Origin: an uncultured bacterium
Lineage (GTDB): Bacteria > Vulcanimicrobiota > Xenobia > Xenobiales > Xenobiaceae
Length of the DNA stretch: 63,764 nt
Reading direction: 5' to 3'
NCBI GenBank assembly: GCA_934636825.1
Contig: CAKUBG010000014.1
Location: forward strand, 1 to 63,764
In this document: piece by piece, positions 1-9,800 of the stretch
How positions within the stretch are numbered: the first letter of the stretch is position 1
Layout: every line of letters starts with the position of its first letter
Notes under the pieces: generated by a model
What the model was told of the DNA's origin: nothing
The model's input: only the letters and a program-made list of their open reading frames with translations
Database searches by the model: none
Translations under genes and position numbers: made by a program

Positions 1-96
1 CAGTCAGCCGGAGCGTAGATATGGTAAAAAATGAAGCTAACATTAAATAGCTAACTGGTGGGCGGAACACTATTAGCATCGCTAAATAAGTAACAA

Positions 97-134
97 AAAA
101 GCGTTTGTATCTTGGTAACAAAATACAAACGCTT
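97..134 (-). terminator. Intrinsic terminator of the permease gene
   Basis: A perfect 12-bp inverted repeat (99-110 and 123-134, arm AAGCGTTTGTAT) with a 12-nt loop lies just past the stop of the minus-strand permease. Reading the minus strand, the stem is followed by six T residues. This is a classical Rho-independent terminator. The first 90 bases of the window hold no gene I can support. Confidence 0.9.
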
Positions 135-161
135 TATAGCTAGTTCAGTTAAACTAAAACT

Positions 162-1928
162 TTAAGCTTTAGCGGTAGCCTCTTCGGCTTCATTATTTTC
201 GACTTTAGCTTCTTCAGTTTCGGCTACAGCTTCGGAAGGAGTTTCCAAAGCGGCAGTTTCTTCCTCTACTTCAGTAGAAAGGTGACTCTCTTTAGTGAAA
301 GAGAGAGCCAATATTACCAGACCTAAAATGAAGTAGCCCAAAGCAAACTGGTAAGGTACAGCTTGAGCAACTTCAGGCAAGTGCCAAGGCAAATACATGA
401 AGCCACTGGGGTTAACAGAGTGGATAACTCCGAAGAAAGAAAGTACGGCTAGAATGAAGAGGAAAAGTGAACACTTCTTAAGTTTGCGATCAATCATGAA
501 AGCAAAGAAGGCGCCCCAAAGCATGGCTGTGAGGATAAAACCGTTACCCAAAGCCGGGATAAGCAGCTTTTCACTTAAATAGCGACCGGGTTCGCTAGCT
601 AAGGTGTTCAGCAAGCCATCAAAGTCGTTGTAATCACCCTTAATGGCCATAACACGGGCAATGTTGGGAATGAAGGCAAAAGCTACAGCCGGGAAGTGAG
701 CTTGCGGACAGCAAGCAAAAGCCTGAGAGACAATCTCCAAACCGACGAAGCAAAGGATAGGAGCCAGAGCGGCGGTAGGAATAGCGTCTACAATAAATTG
801 GATAATGCCCAGCATACCACATAAACCAACCACTACGCCAGTTAAAACAGTATAGCCGGAACGGCAGCCCATCTTTTTGAAAGCGGGTTGACCGATGTAA
901 GGAGTGGTCTGAGCCACAGCACCACAAAGGCCGGCAAAAATAGTAGAGCAAGCATCAACTAACAAAATTTCTTTGGTATCGTAATTGTCACCAGCTAAAC
1001 GAGCACTTTCGGTAACGTTAATACCGCCAACAACTGTCAAAATAGCAAAAGGAATAATTACCGGCAAATAATTGACAGCGTCAGCTAAACCGGCAATAAA
1101 GCCTAAAGTAGGCAGAGGCAAACTGAAACCGATAGCCACAGCACCGGGAGTTTGGAATTGTTGGCCAGCTAAACCGACAGGGCCAAAAGCATAGTATAAA
1201 ATTGTACCTAAAATTACGGAGATCAAGACGCCAGGAGCATTAAAGGGCAAACGAATCTTAGCTACCATGTTGTAGAAGACTAAACCCATAGCTACCAAGC
1301 CAACCAAAGGAGCATTCATAATCTCGATAATCGGCACCACGCCCAAAAGAGCAATACCGACGCCGGCCAAAGAGCCCATCAAACCGGCAGCGGGAATAAC
1401 TTTACTCAACCAGTTGCCGAAGAAGGCGCAAGCGACTTTGAATAAACCGCAATAGAACATAGCGGCCATACCAACATACCAAGTTTGCAAAGCGGCAGCA
1501 CTAGGCTCCAAGCCTGCGGCCTTATAGCCAATAAAAGCTGGCCCTAAAATAGTAAAAGCTATACCTATAGTGGAAGGAGTATCCAAACCCAAAGGCATAG
1601 CCGTCACATCTTTTTTCTGACGTTTGGCTTGTTTGAAAGCCAGCCAAGTATAAACCAAGTCACCCACTAATACACCAAAAGCTGTACCAGGGAAAATTCT
1701 AGTGTAAACAATATCCGCAGGCATTTCAAAAATGCTAGTTAGGATATAAGCCAAGAAGGCCAGCACAGTCATGTTATCAAACATGACGCCAAAGAAACCG
1801 TTTAGATCGCCAAAAGCAAACCAACGATATTGGAAGGGTGCGCTGCCTTTTTTGTCAAGGACTGCTGCGTCGCTCATCTCAATAAGCTGCTCCGATAAAA
1901 AATTAGAATTAGATCCAGAAGCTATCAC
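162..1928 (-). CDS. NCS2-type (xanthine/uracil/vitamin C family) permease
   Basis: Polytopic membrane protein of 588 aa, probably a nucleobase or similar solute symporter in the inner membrane. There are about a dozen hydrophobic segments, and the N-terminal part (FAFGDLNGFFGVMFDNMTVL, then a DTPSTIGIAF stretch near residue 116) resembles NCS2 permeases of the uncharacterised xanthine/uracil subgroup. The last 40 residues form a hydrophilic Glu/Ala-rich tail, unusual for the family and probably cytoplasmic. The GTG start has a G-rich ribosome site (GGGGA, about 8 nt upstream); an ATG at 1877 is a possible alternative. It follows the kinase gene on the same strand after 124 bp and ends at a strong terminator. 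The substrate cannot be told from sequence. Confidence 0.8.
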   Translation of the reverse strand: MIASGSNSNFLSEQLIEMSDAAVLDKKGSAPFQYRWFAFGDLNGFFGVMFDNMTVLAFLAYILTSIFEMPADIVYTRIFPGTAFGVLVGDLVYTWLAFKQAKRQKKDVTAMPLGLDTPSTIGIAFTILGPAFIGYKAAGLEPSAAALQTWYVGMAAMFYCGLFKVACAFFGNWLSKVIPAAGLMGSLAGVGIALLGVVPIIEIMNAPLVGLVAMGLVFYNMVAKIRLPFNAPGVLISVILGTILYYAFGPVGLAGQQFQTPGAVAIGFSLPLPTLGFIAGLADAVNYLPVIIPFAILTVVGGINVTESARLAGDNYDTKEILLVDACSTIFAGLCGAVAQTTPYIGQPAFKKMGCRSGYTVLTGVVVGLCGMLGIIQFIVDAIPTAALAPILCFVGLEIVSQAFACCPQAHFPAVAFAFIPNIARVMAIKGDYNDFDGLLNTLASEPGRYLSEKLLIPALGNGFILTAMLWGAFFAFMIDRKLKKCSLFLFILAVLSFFGVIHSVNPSGFMYLPWHLPEVAQAVPYQFALGYFILGLVILALSFTKESHLSTEVEEETAALETPSEAVAETEEAKVENNEAEEATAKA

Positions 1929-2052
1929 CTATTGATTCCCCGTCCCCAAAAGTGAAGAGCCTCCGCGTCTTTGCGCCGGGTAAATTCAAATTCAGACAGC
2001 AAAAAACCTGCCCAGTTAAGAGCTTCAATTAAGGCGCAAAAATACCCAACAA

Positions 2053-3111
2053 CTAATTAGGTTCACCACAGCGCACAGGCAAAATTACAGTAAAAGTACT
2101 GCCCTCGCCCTTGCAACTACTTACGGAGATATGGCCGTGATGTGCTTTTACAATGCCTTCAGCGACACTTAAACCCAAACCGGATCCGCCCAAATTGGCA
2201 TTTTCTGAGCCTGAACCACGGAAAAAACGCTCAAAAATATGGGGCAAATCAGCTTCGGAAATACCCACTCCGTTATCTCTAACAGTTACAATAAATTGGC
2301 GATCTTTAATATCAATATTTATTTCAACCAAACCGCCGCCTTTTACTCCGGTAAAACGAACCGCATTATCCAATATATTGACAAAAACTTGACGCAATAA
2401 CCTTGGATCGGCGGTAATCCAAGGCAAATCATCAGATATAGCAAGTTTAAAAGCAACTTTCTTGTTGGCAGCTACAGGATCGAAAGTAGCTATGCATTCT
2501 TGAATCAAATTTTCCAGACGGAAACGGCTCATAATAGGCTGGCTGTCTTTGTCTTTAACTACTGAGTCCAAGGACATAACCAAACGTACCAAATTATTGG
2601 CTTCCCCATTGATAATTTGCAAAAACTTGCGAGTAACTTGCGCGTCTAAATAGGCGCCCTCTAAGAGAGTTTCTACAAAACCTTTAATAGTAGTCAGAGG
2701 TACGGAAATCTCGCGAGTTAGGCTGGTAAAAACGTCATCTAAACTGCGTTCTATTTTTTGCATACCGGAAACGTCACGCAAAGAAGCGTAGGCACCTAAG
2801 TTGCGACCGCGATCGGAGCGCACAGCCATCATCTTGACAGAGAACATGCGCTCGTTGGGAAAGAGCATTAAACGCTGAATTGGCTCAGGATTGCTGTCTT
2901 TTATCTGAGAGAGAAGCGCTCTGGAAAATTCACACTTGGGTAAAATATCCCAAACATTTTTGCCAATAGCCTCACCAGGGCTGATAGAAAAAATTTCTCC
3001 TATGGCATCGTTGAAAATGCGCACAGATCCGGAACGATCTACCCCTAAAATACCATCTTCCGAGCCTTTAATTAAAGCTTCAGACAACTGTCCTTCAACG
3101 CGAGGAGGCAT
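2053..3111 (-). CDS. PAS-HisKA-HATPase sensor protein with a degenerate H-box
   Basis: 352-aa PhoR/ResE-like protein with an N-terminal PAS domain (about 10-118), a dimerisation/H-box region (120-190) and an HATPase_c domain (200-348). The ATP-binding motifs look intact: N-box NILDNAVRFT (245-254), G1 DNGVGIS (279-285), G2 GGSGLGLS (308-315). The H-box that normally reads SHELRTPL is TREISVPL here, so Arg133 sits where the phosphorylated His should be. There is no transmembrane segment, so the protein is cytoplasmic. It lies 49 bp downstream of the response regulator, presumably co-transcribed. It may act as a phosphatase, as a dimer partner or as a pseudokinase. The fold assignment is sure; the activity is not. 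Confidence 0.85.
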   Translation of the reverse strand: MPPRVEGQLSEALIKGSEDGILGVDRSGSVRIFNDAIGEIFSISPGEAIGKNVWDILPKCEFSRALLSQIKDSNPEPIQRLMLFPNERMFSVKMMAVRSDRGRNLGAYASLRDVSGMQKIERSLDDVFTSLTREISVPLTTIKGFVETLLEGAYLDAQVTRKFLQIINGEANNLVRLVMSLDSVVKDKDSQPIMSRFRLENLIQECIATFDPVAANKKVAFKLAISDDLPWITADPRLLRQVFVNILDNAVRFTGVKGGGLVEINIDIKDRQFIVTVRDNGVGISEADLPHIFERFFRGSGSENANLGGSGLGLSVAEGIVKAHHGHISVSSCKGEGSTFTVILPVRCGEPN

Positions 3112-3160
3112 AAAACGTTATATTCTCTCAGTCAAAAAATTTGTACAACCGACAAGGCTC

Positions 3161-3859
3161 TTAATCTTCATTCTCGTCGTGTTGGAATTTGTAGCCAATA
3201 CCATGAACGGTCTTGAGCTGTTTAGGATTAGAAGGATCATCTTCGATCTTCTGACGCAAACGACGCATATGCACATCGACTGTGCGAGTATCTCCCAAGT
3301 AATCGTAGCCCCAAAGTTGCTCAAGCAAGAAATCGCGAGTATAAACCTTGCCGGGATTGGTAGCCATCAAACGCAATAAGTCAAACTCTTTAGGCTTAAG
3401 CTCCACAATTTGACCATTTTTACGCACTTCGTGCTTTACCAAATTGATACTGAGCTTATCGAAAGTAATTTCGTCTTTTTCTTCAGAGTGATCGGAAGTA
3501 CGACGCAAAACAGCTTTAATGCGAGCGATAAGCTCACGAGGCGAGAATGGCTTGGAGACATAATCGTCGGCGCCCATCTCTAACCCCAGCACCTTATCGA
3601 TCTCCTCGACTTTGGCAGTCACCATAATGATAGGAGTTTTACTCTCTTTACGTATAGTGCGAGTGACATCGATACCAGAACGATCAGGAAGCATTACATC
3701 CAATAGGATAAGATCTGGATGTTCACGACGCGCTAGAGCTATAGCCTCATTGCCATCGCTGGCGCAAATCACTTCAAAACCTTGCTGCTCTAAGTTGTAT
3801 CTCAAGAGTGAGACAATGTTGGCCTCATCATCAACAACCAGGATTAACTCTTTAGCCAT
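3161..3859 (-). CDS. OmpR/PhoB-family response regulator
   Basis: 232-aa two-component regulator. The receiver domain (1-120) has the acidic pair D10/D11, phospho-acceptor D54 (LILLDVMLPD), T81 and K103 (SKPFSP). The C-terminal winged helix (about 130-225) has the usual KPKEFDLLRLM and TVDVHMRRLRQKI motifs. It is the first gene of a minus-strand unit with the degenerate kinase, preceded by a strong ribosome site (GGGAGGAG). All receiver residues needed for phosphorylation are present, in contrast to the partner kinase. It is closest in type to PhoB/PhoP/VicR; the regulon cannot be read from sequence. Confidence 0.9.
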   Translation of the reverse strand: MAKELILVVDDEANIVSLLRYNLEQQGFEVICASDGNEAIALARREHPDLILLDVMLPDRSGIDVTRTIRKESKTPIIMVTAKVEEIDKVLGLEMGADDYVSKPFSPRELIARIKAVLRRTSDHSEEKDEITFDKLSINLVKHEVRKNGQIVELKPKEFDLLRLMATNPGKVYTRDFLLEQLWGYDYLGDTRTVDVHMRRLRQKIEDDPSNPKQLKTVHGIGYKFQHDENED

Positions 3860-4045
3860 ATATTTATGCTCCTCCCACAGAGATACATTACAGCAGAACC
3901 AGATTTTTATAAAAGAAACGTGAACTGCTGCCTACCGAAAAAACGATAAGCAGCTTCTGGGAACCGCAGTTCCTGATCGGCGCTATTCACTTCGCCATAT
4001 AAAGCTACCGCAACCCAAACAAAAAAGCTCTGCCAAATACATAAG

Positions 4046-4996
4046 CTAAGCCAACATAATGGCCGAAGCCATACGTCCTGTCACTCGCTTATCACGTCTA
4101 TAAGAGAAACACAAGCTCTCCTGACAAACAGAGCATACATTGCTGAGGCAAATATTTTTTGCTTTTACACCAGCTTCTCGCAAAGCGATCAAGTTGGCTA
4201 ACCATAGATCGACATAACGATTAACGCTCCTGTTTTTTCGCTTAAATAAGGCAATATCCTTCCCATATGGACTATTGGCGAAGGATTCGCAAAACTGCTG
4301 GGCCACATCTTGGCCAACTTCAAAACAACAAGGTGCTATAGATGGGCCTATACCTACTTGTATCTGTTCGGGATCGCTGCCAAATTGTTGGGTCATGCTT
4401 TCGACCGTAACTTTGGCAATGCGCTCCACGGCACCACGCCAGCCGGCATGAGCCAAACCAACCGCGTTATGAACAGGATCATGCAGTATTACCGGCACAC
4501 AATCGGCAGTAGTAATCATCATCGGTTGTTTTACTCTATCAGTAATGCAAGCATCTCCTAGAGTTAAGCTGTTAATAGGCCCATCTACACGAACAACTTC
4601 TATGCCGTGTACCATAGTCAATACTGCAGCCAGAGGCACGCCGGAAGCAGCCGCAAAGCGCCTTCTGTTTTCTTCCACATCGTCAGGATTATCTTCGGTA
4701 GTAAAACCGATATTCAAGCCTTGATAAGCTCCATGGCTAACTCCTCCGCGTCGAGTGGAAACAGCGTGAGGTACTTTTATATTGGGAAAAGTTATGTAAT
4801 TTAATTCAAAAGGCTCAAACCAGCTTTGCGGCTCGGAGGCCTCTGCCAATGAATTTTCTTTCTGCATTTTTACAGTGTTTAATTCGGCCGACTTAGGATC
4901 ATCTCCCAATAATTCTCGGTAAGTATCATTAAATTGAGATATACATATATGTTTAGAGGGCATAGCCTCGCACCGGCGAGAAATTAATTTATACAT
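4046..4996 (-). CDS. pgeF: PgeF/YfiH (LACC1-like) purine nucleoside-processing enzyme
   Basis: 316-aa member of the multicopper-oxidase-like PgeF family (DUF152, formerly polyphenol oxidase). The family is reported to act on purine nucleosides and to edit peptidoglycan precursors. The three metal ligands are present with family spacing: H130 (MVHG), C166 (TTADC) and H183 (AHAGWRG), followed by GIGPSIAPCCFEV. The first 60 residues are an extension beyond the usual start. The ATG at 4996 is supported by an AAAGGA ribosome site 6 nt upstream. It stands alone between the regulator and a radical SAM gene on the same strand. Confidence 0.88.
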   Translation of the reverse strand: MYKLISRRCEAMPSKHICISQFNDTYRELLGDDPKSAELNTVKMQKENSLAEASEPQSWFEPFELNYITFPNIKVPHAVSTRRGGVSHGAYQGLNIGFTTEDNPDDVEENRRRFAAASGVPLAAVLTMVHGIEVVRVDGPINSLTLGDACITDRVKQPMMITTADCVPVILHDPVHNAVGLAHAGWRGAVERIAKVTVESMTQQFGSDPEQIQVGIGPSIAPCCFEVGQDVAQQFCESFANSPYGKDIALFKRKNRSVNRYVDLWLANLIALREAGVKAKNICLSNVCSVCQESLCFSYRRDKRVTGRMASAIMLA

Positions 4997-5035
4997 AGTT
5001 TTCCTTTTTTCAGCATTGGGAATTGCTTATTTTAG

Positions 5036-6748
5036 CTAAAGAGATTCTACTGTGCGTTTAGCGAGCTCTTCGTCGCGGCGCAAGCGTTCTAAACTGCCGC
5101 TAGGAGTCAGATGGCTCCAAGGCAGAACTTCGTCATTTACCGAACGTTGACGATACAACTCGTATTTATAATCGATACCTTCTTCTGCACAAGCCTTAAG
5201 CCAAGCACTGAAGGAAGGTTCACGGTAGACTCTAGCTATCACTTTAGAGAAACGTCGATCTCCCCTGGCTAATAAGGCTTGAATCATCGCTTGCTTAGGC
5301 GACTCTCCAGAAAATTCAACACCACCTATACGCTTAACTCCACGTTCAAGATAGTGTATAGATTTGGCTGCCTTGTTTTTTTCTAATACGCTATTCCACT
5401 GAAAAGGCGTAAAAGGCTTGGGAATCAGCTGACCAGTAGATAGAGTGATATGACCTCCACCTTTTCCCATCTTAATTTGCAATTTTCTAGTGTCGGCGGC
5501 CAAATCGATTAGGGCTTGTAAATGTTCTTCACGTTCGCCAGGCAAACCAACCATAGAGTACATGCGCAAATTAACAACACCTGCAGCAAAGGCTCTTTCA
5601 GCAGTGGCTAAATATTGGGCATCAGTAAAGCGCTTGTTAGCCACTCGACGCAAAGCATCAGATCCTACTTCCGGGGCCAAAGTAATAGTTTTGGAGCCAC
5701 CGGAAACTAAAGCTTGCAACATAGAATCTGGCAAGCTGTCTACACGCAAAGACGAAAAAGCTACGGCCATTTTTTTATCGATAATATGTTGGCAAAGTTC
5801 GTCTATATGGGGATAGGTACCGGCAGTAGCAGAAATAAGTCCCACTTTATTAGTATATTGACTTAATTCTTCTATAGCTTCCAAAATTTTATCCAAAGGC
5901 TTCCAACGTATCTTAGGATAAGAGAAGCCTACGGTGCAAAAGCGACAATTAAAGGCACAGCCTCGAGAAATTTCCACTAATCCCGAATAGCCCAACTCAG
6001 TATTTTCAGTGAGAATCTGGGAATGGGGACAATTTTCACCATATTCGGAAGTAGATAAATGCAAACGCTCAATAATATTTTCCGGAGCACCTTCACGCGG
6101 TTCGCAGCCGACAAAATGGCCCTGATCATCATAATAAGCATGCCATAAAGACGGTACATAAGCACCACGCAATGAAGCTAAGCGTTGCAAAAGTGAGCCT
6201 CTAGAGCCATCTTCTTTTTGCCATTGACGGTAAATTTCTATAAATTGAGGCAAAAAGTTTTCAGCTTCACCCAAACAAAAGACGTCGATAAAATCGGCTA
6301 CCGGTTCAGGGTTTAAAAGAGAAATAGCTCCACCGGCCAAAACCAGAGGACAATTTTCATGCTGTGCTCTCTCTTCGGCAGTAAAAGGCAAACCAGCCAG
6401 ATCGAATATTTTGGCAATATTTACAAAATCTGGCTCAAAAGCGATAGTGAAAGCTACAATTTGAAATTCGCTAACCGGACGTTGGCTTTCTAAAGTAAAA
6501 AGCCTGCGCCCATTGCGTTTATAAAGTTCAATATCCTCTTCGGAAGGCAAAAAGAAACGTTCGCATACCACGCCAGGTATACTGTTGAGTATAGAATAAA
6601 CAACTTGCATACCCAAGTTGGACATGCCTACTTCGTAGGTATTGGGATAGCCCAAGGCGATTCTGACGTCCCCACCGGCAGTCGAACGCATTAAAATAGT
6701 TTCTTGAGCTTTATACTGATCAGATCGTTTAATTAAATTCCAAGACAC
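5036..6748 (-). CDS. B12-binding-domain radical SAM protein, TIGR03960 type
   Basis: 570-aa protein. The N-terminal half resembles a cobalamin-binding Rossmann domain (GYPNTYEVGMSNLGMQVVY near 33-51, and LVLAGGAISLLNPEP). It is followed by a radical SAM core with the 4Fe-4S ligands C264, C268 and C271 (RGCAFNCRFC). This matches the TIGR03960 family, whose reaction is not established. The family often sits next to a DUF2344 protein and RNase E/G, which are not seen here. The GTG start has only a weak ribosome site. Probably cytoplasmic. Confidence 0.85.
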   Translation of the reverse strand: MSWNLIKRSDQYKAQETILMRSTAGGDVRIALGYPNTYEVGMSNLGMQVVYSILNSIPGVVCERFFLPSEEDIELYKRNGRRLFTLESQRPVSEFQIVAFTIAFEPDFVNIAKIFDLAGLPFTAEERAQHENCPLVLAGGAISLLNPEPVADFIDVFCLGEAENFLPQFIEIYRQWQKEDGSRGSLLQRLASLRGAYVPSLWHAYYDDQGHFVGCEPREGAPENIIERLHLSTSEYGENCPHSQILTENTELGYSGLVEISRGCAFNCRFCTVGFSYPKIRWKPLDKILEAIEELSQYTNKVGLISATAGTYPHIDELCQHIIDKKMAVAFSSLRVDSLPDSMLQALVSGGSKTITLAPEVGSDALRRVANKRFTDAQYLATAERAFAAGVVNLRMYSMVGLPGEREEHLQALIDLAADTRKLQIKMGKGGGHITLSTGQLIPKPFTPFQWNSVLEKNKAAKSIHYLERGVKRIGGVEFSGESPKQAMIQALLARGDRRFSKVIARVYREPSFSAWLKACAEEGIDYKYELYRQRSVNDEVLPWSHLTPSGSLERLRRDEELAKRTVESL

Positions 6749-6868
6749 GGTGAGCCTAGTCTACAACGAAGCCTTTTTCTGAGCAAGAGCTAAAAACTTA
6801 ATCCCAAAACGAAAGGCGTTGCTAAAACTAATTAAAGCAACGCCACAAATAGCTCAATAATTGAGCAC

Positions 6869-9800
6869 TCAAGTTAAACTTTTTGTTTCCCTTTTGGGCG
6901 TCTTGGCTGCAGTACAAACTTCGTTCACTTGTATATAATGACCGATTATTTTACTAGTGCCGTCACCGTTTCTTTTTAATTCCAACTGAGCGGGAATATT
7001 TTCGCTTACTTCTGCTACATGAGAAACTACGCCAATCATTTTGTCTTGGCGCCCTAAAGCCGTCAAAGCTCGCAAAACTACACCCAAAGTCTCAGAATCT
7101 AGAGTACCGAAACCTTCGTCTAAAAACAGCGAATTTATATCGCGCCGCTGACTGGCTAAATCGGAAAGCGCTAAAGCCATAGCCAAACTTACCAAAAATG
7201 ATTCGCCACCAGAAAGATTGCGCGAATCTCTAGCTGTAGATTGGTATTTATCTATAACGGAAAATTCCAAATTCAACTCGTTTTTAACGTCTTTGTTGCT
7301 TTCCGAATCGTTGGTATTTTCCTTAATGGCATTATCTTTGGTCTTTATGGTTAATTCGTACCTATCGGTTAAATTGCGCAAGCGCTCGTTAGTTCGCCCT
7401 AAAAGCAAACGGAAAGTCAAACCTTGGACAAATCTATTGAGTTTTTTGCCTTTTTGGTCTCCTAAAACCTCAGTTAAAACTTTCCATTTGTGAACTTCTT
7501 CTTCTTTTTGACGACGTATGGGCTCTAATTCTTGTGCACAACTTAAAGCTTTTTCGTGCTTTTGCAAAATTTCGCTCAGTTGACCTATTTGCTCAGAAAT
7601 TTTATCACTTTCGACACTGAGACTATTGCTGCGCTGTTGCAATTCTTCGAAGCTAAATCGGCAATTTTTGACTTTTTCCTTAGCTTCTTCCACTTTAATC
7701 CTAGCGTATGCGAGGCCATCTTCAGCACTCTTAACGTCGGTATCAAGATCAGCTTTTTGGCGACGCAATTGGCTAAGTTCCTCAGGTGTCAAATACTTAG
7801 TTTGCCAATCGTTTTCGTCAACAAAGCCTAATTCTCTAAGCTTATCATAAAAAACTTGTTTATCAGCCACATAATCATTTTCGGCTCCTTGTCGCTCAGC
7901 TTCAGCTTTTTGCAATTGTTCTCGCATACTGTGCAACTTAGTTTCAAGATTGACAAATTTAAGTTGACTGTCTCGAACTAACTTTTCCCACCCTTCATGT
8001 CGCTCTTTAAACTTCTTTTCAGCTTTGCTAAATAAATCGGAAGAGATTTTACTACCATCTTGACGCAACTTTTTGCTTGATTCTCCATAGTAGGCACCTT
8101 GCTGCCACAAGTACTCCAAGTTTTGCCAACTTTTTTCCGATTCGGTAGCTAAAACTTCACCACTTTCCTTGAGAAGCTTTATTTCTTGATTTAATTTTTC
8201 CAAGCTCTGTTCTTTTTCGGCAATAGCTTGTCGTAAGCTGGAGCAAAGATTCTCAGCAATTTCTATTTGACTTTGAGCTCGATAGCAGTTTTCTTTTAAA
8301 GAAGCAATGTCTTTGAAGCTCTGATTGAGCAACTCGCCCAAATCCGCTTTATCAATTTTTATAGCAGCATCTTCTTGAATTTCGCTTAAAGGTACATTGA
8401 CTTCGCTAATATTTACACCGGCTAAATTTAAGGCTTCTTGGAATTGTTCTTCCACTTCTAAAAGGCGCTTGCTCAAATTGAGTTGCCAATCCAAATTTTG
8501 CAATTTTTGTTTAAGCTCTCGGTGACTATTTTGAGCGTAAGCGGATTTTTTATTATTTTGCTCAGCTTGCATATAGCAAGCAGAGATTGCCTTAGATAAA
8601 CTATCAACTTCTTTTGATAATTGTGCAGCTACAATTTCTTTAATTGCAAGGTTACGCAAGCAATTTTCTGCGCTATCAAGACTGGAGAAGATCACCTTAT
8701 CTGTCTCAGATAAGACATTTCCTTTGAGAGACGTCAAAATTTGGCTAATCTTAGATATGGCGGAATTGTAATCGCGCTGCAAACTGGCTATTTCAGTCTG
8801 CAACTTGTACTCTCCGTTGATAACTTCTTGCAATTTTTGCTCTAAATTGACAACTTCGCGTTCGCTTTCCTGGCTCAAAGCTTCAGCTTTTTGCAATTGT
8901 TCTTGCAAAGTCTTTTCGATTTGACCGGCATACGGATGCTCTAAGGATCCGCACAAAGGACAGCACTGGCCAGCTTGCAATTTTAAGCGATAGCCCGACA
9001 ATTCGTCGATCTCTTTTACAGCTTCATATTTAGCAATAGCCTTTTTATGCCATTCCCGAGCTTCTTCCAACTTAGCTTCAAGTTCTTTTTGTTCAACTTG
9101 TTTATTCTGCAAGTTGGTTGTCTTTGCTTGGCAAATATCCAGACATTGACTTAAATTGCCGACTTCTTGAGACAAACTATCTGTCTTTTCCAATATTTTC
9201 TGCCATTCTGAAACTTGCTCTGCCAAAGAACTTTCCAATTGGGCAAATTCTTGTCTGGTACGAGAAGCTAAAACAGAAACTATTGCTGCTTCCAATTCTG
9301 CTACTTTGTTTTGCTGTTCAGCTTTGTTGCTGAAAACTTCGGCCAAATCGGTATAGTCATATTGCAAAACGATGCCAACTTGTCGATAATTTTGGGCAAT
9401 TTGTCGACAGATTTTTTGGACAGTTTGCTGGAGACTTTCTTTAATGGAAGCTGCCTCTTTCAATTTAGCTTCAACTTGTACGCGATTATTTTTGAGTTCA
9501 TTTTTAAGATTGGTTATTTCTTGATCTTTTTGTTTCCAAGTTTGCCTCAAACTGTCTAATTGCTGAATTTTACCTTTTTCTAGTTCAAAAATACTTTCAG
9601 CCCCCTCATAAATTTCTAACCATCGTTCTTTTCCGACTTGGCAATGGGTATAATTTTGCTTAGCTTCCAGGCAATCTTTATCAATTTGTTCAACTTGCTC
9701 TTTTAAATCGACACATTGCCGCTCAATCTTTTGACAGACGTTCTTCTTTGTACAATATTGAATATGCATCTTTTCAGCAGTCTGAGCACGTTCACCGTCA

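Noticed and set aside
1929..2052. Riboswitch-like leader of the permease (GCGCAAAGACGCGG resembles part of a c-di-GMP-I aptamer)
   Set aside because: The GGCAAAC element, the P1b stem and the receptor are missing; only a short GC-rich word matches. No purine aptamer pattern either.
2053..3111. Frameshift as the cause of the missing H-box histidine
   Set aside because: The frame is continuous and flanking H-box residues (F128, PL, TIKGF) align without gaps; only the His codon and its neighbours differ.
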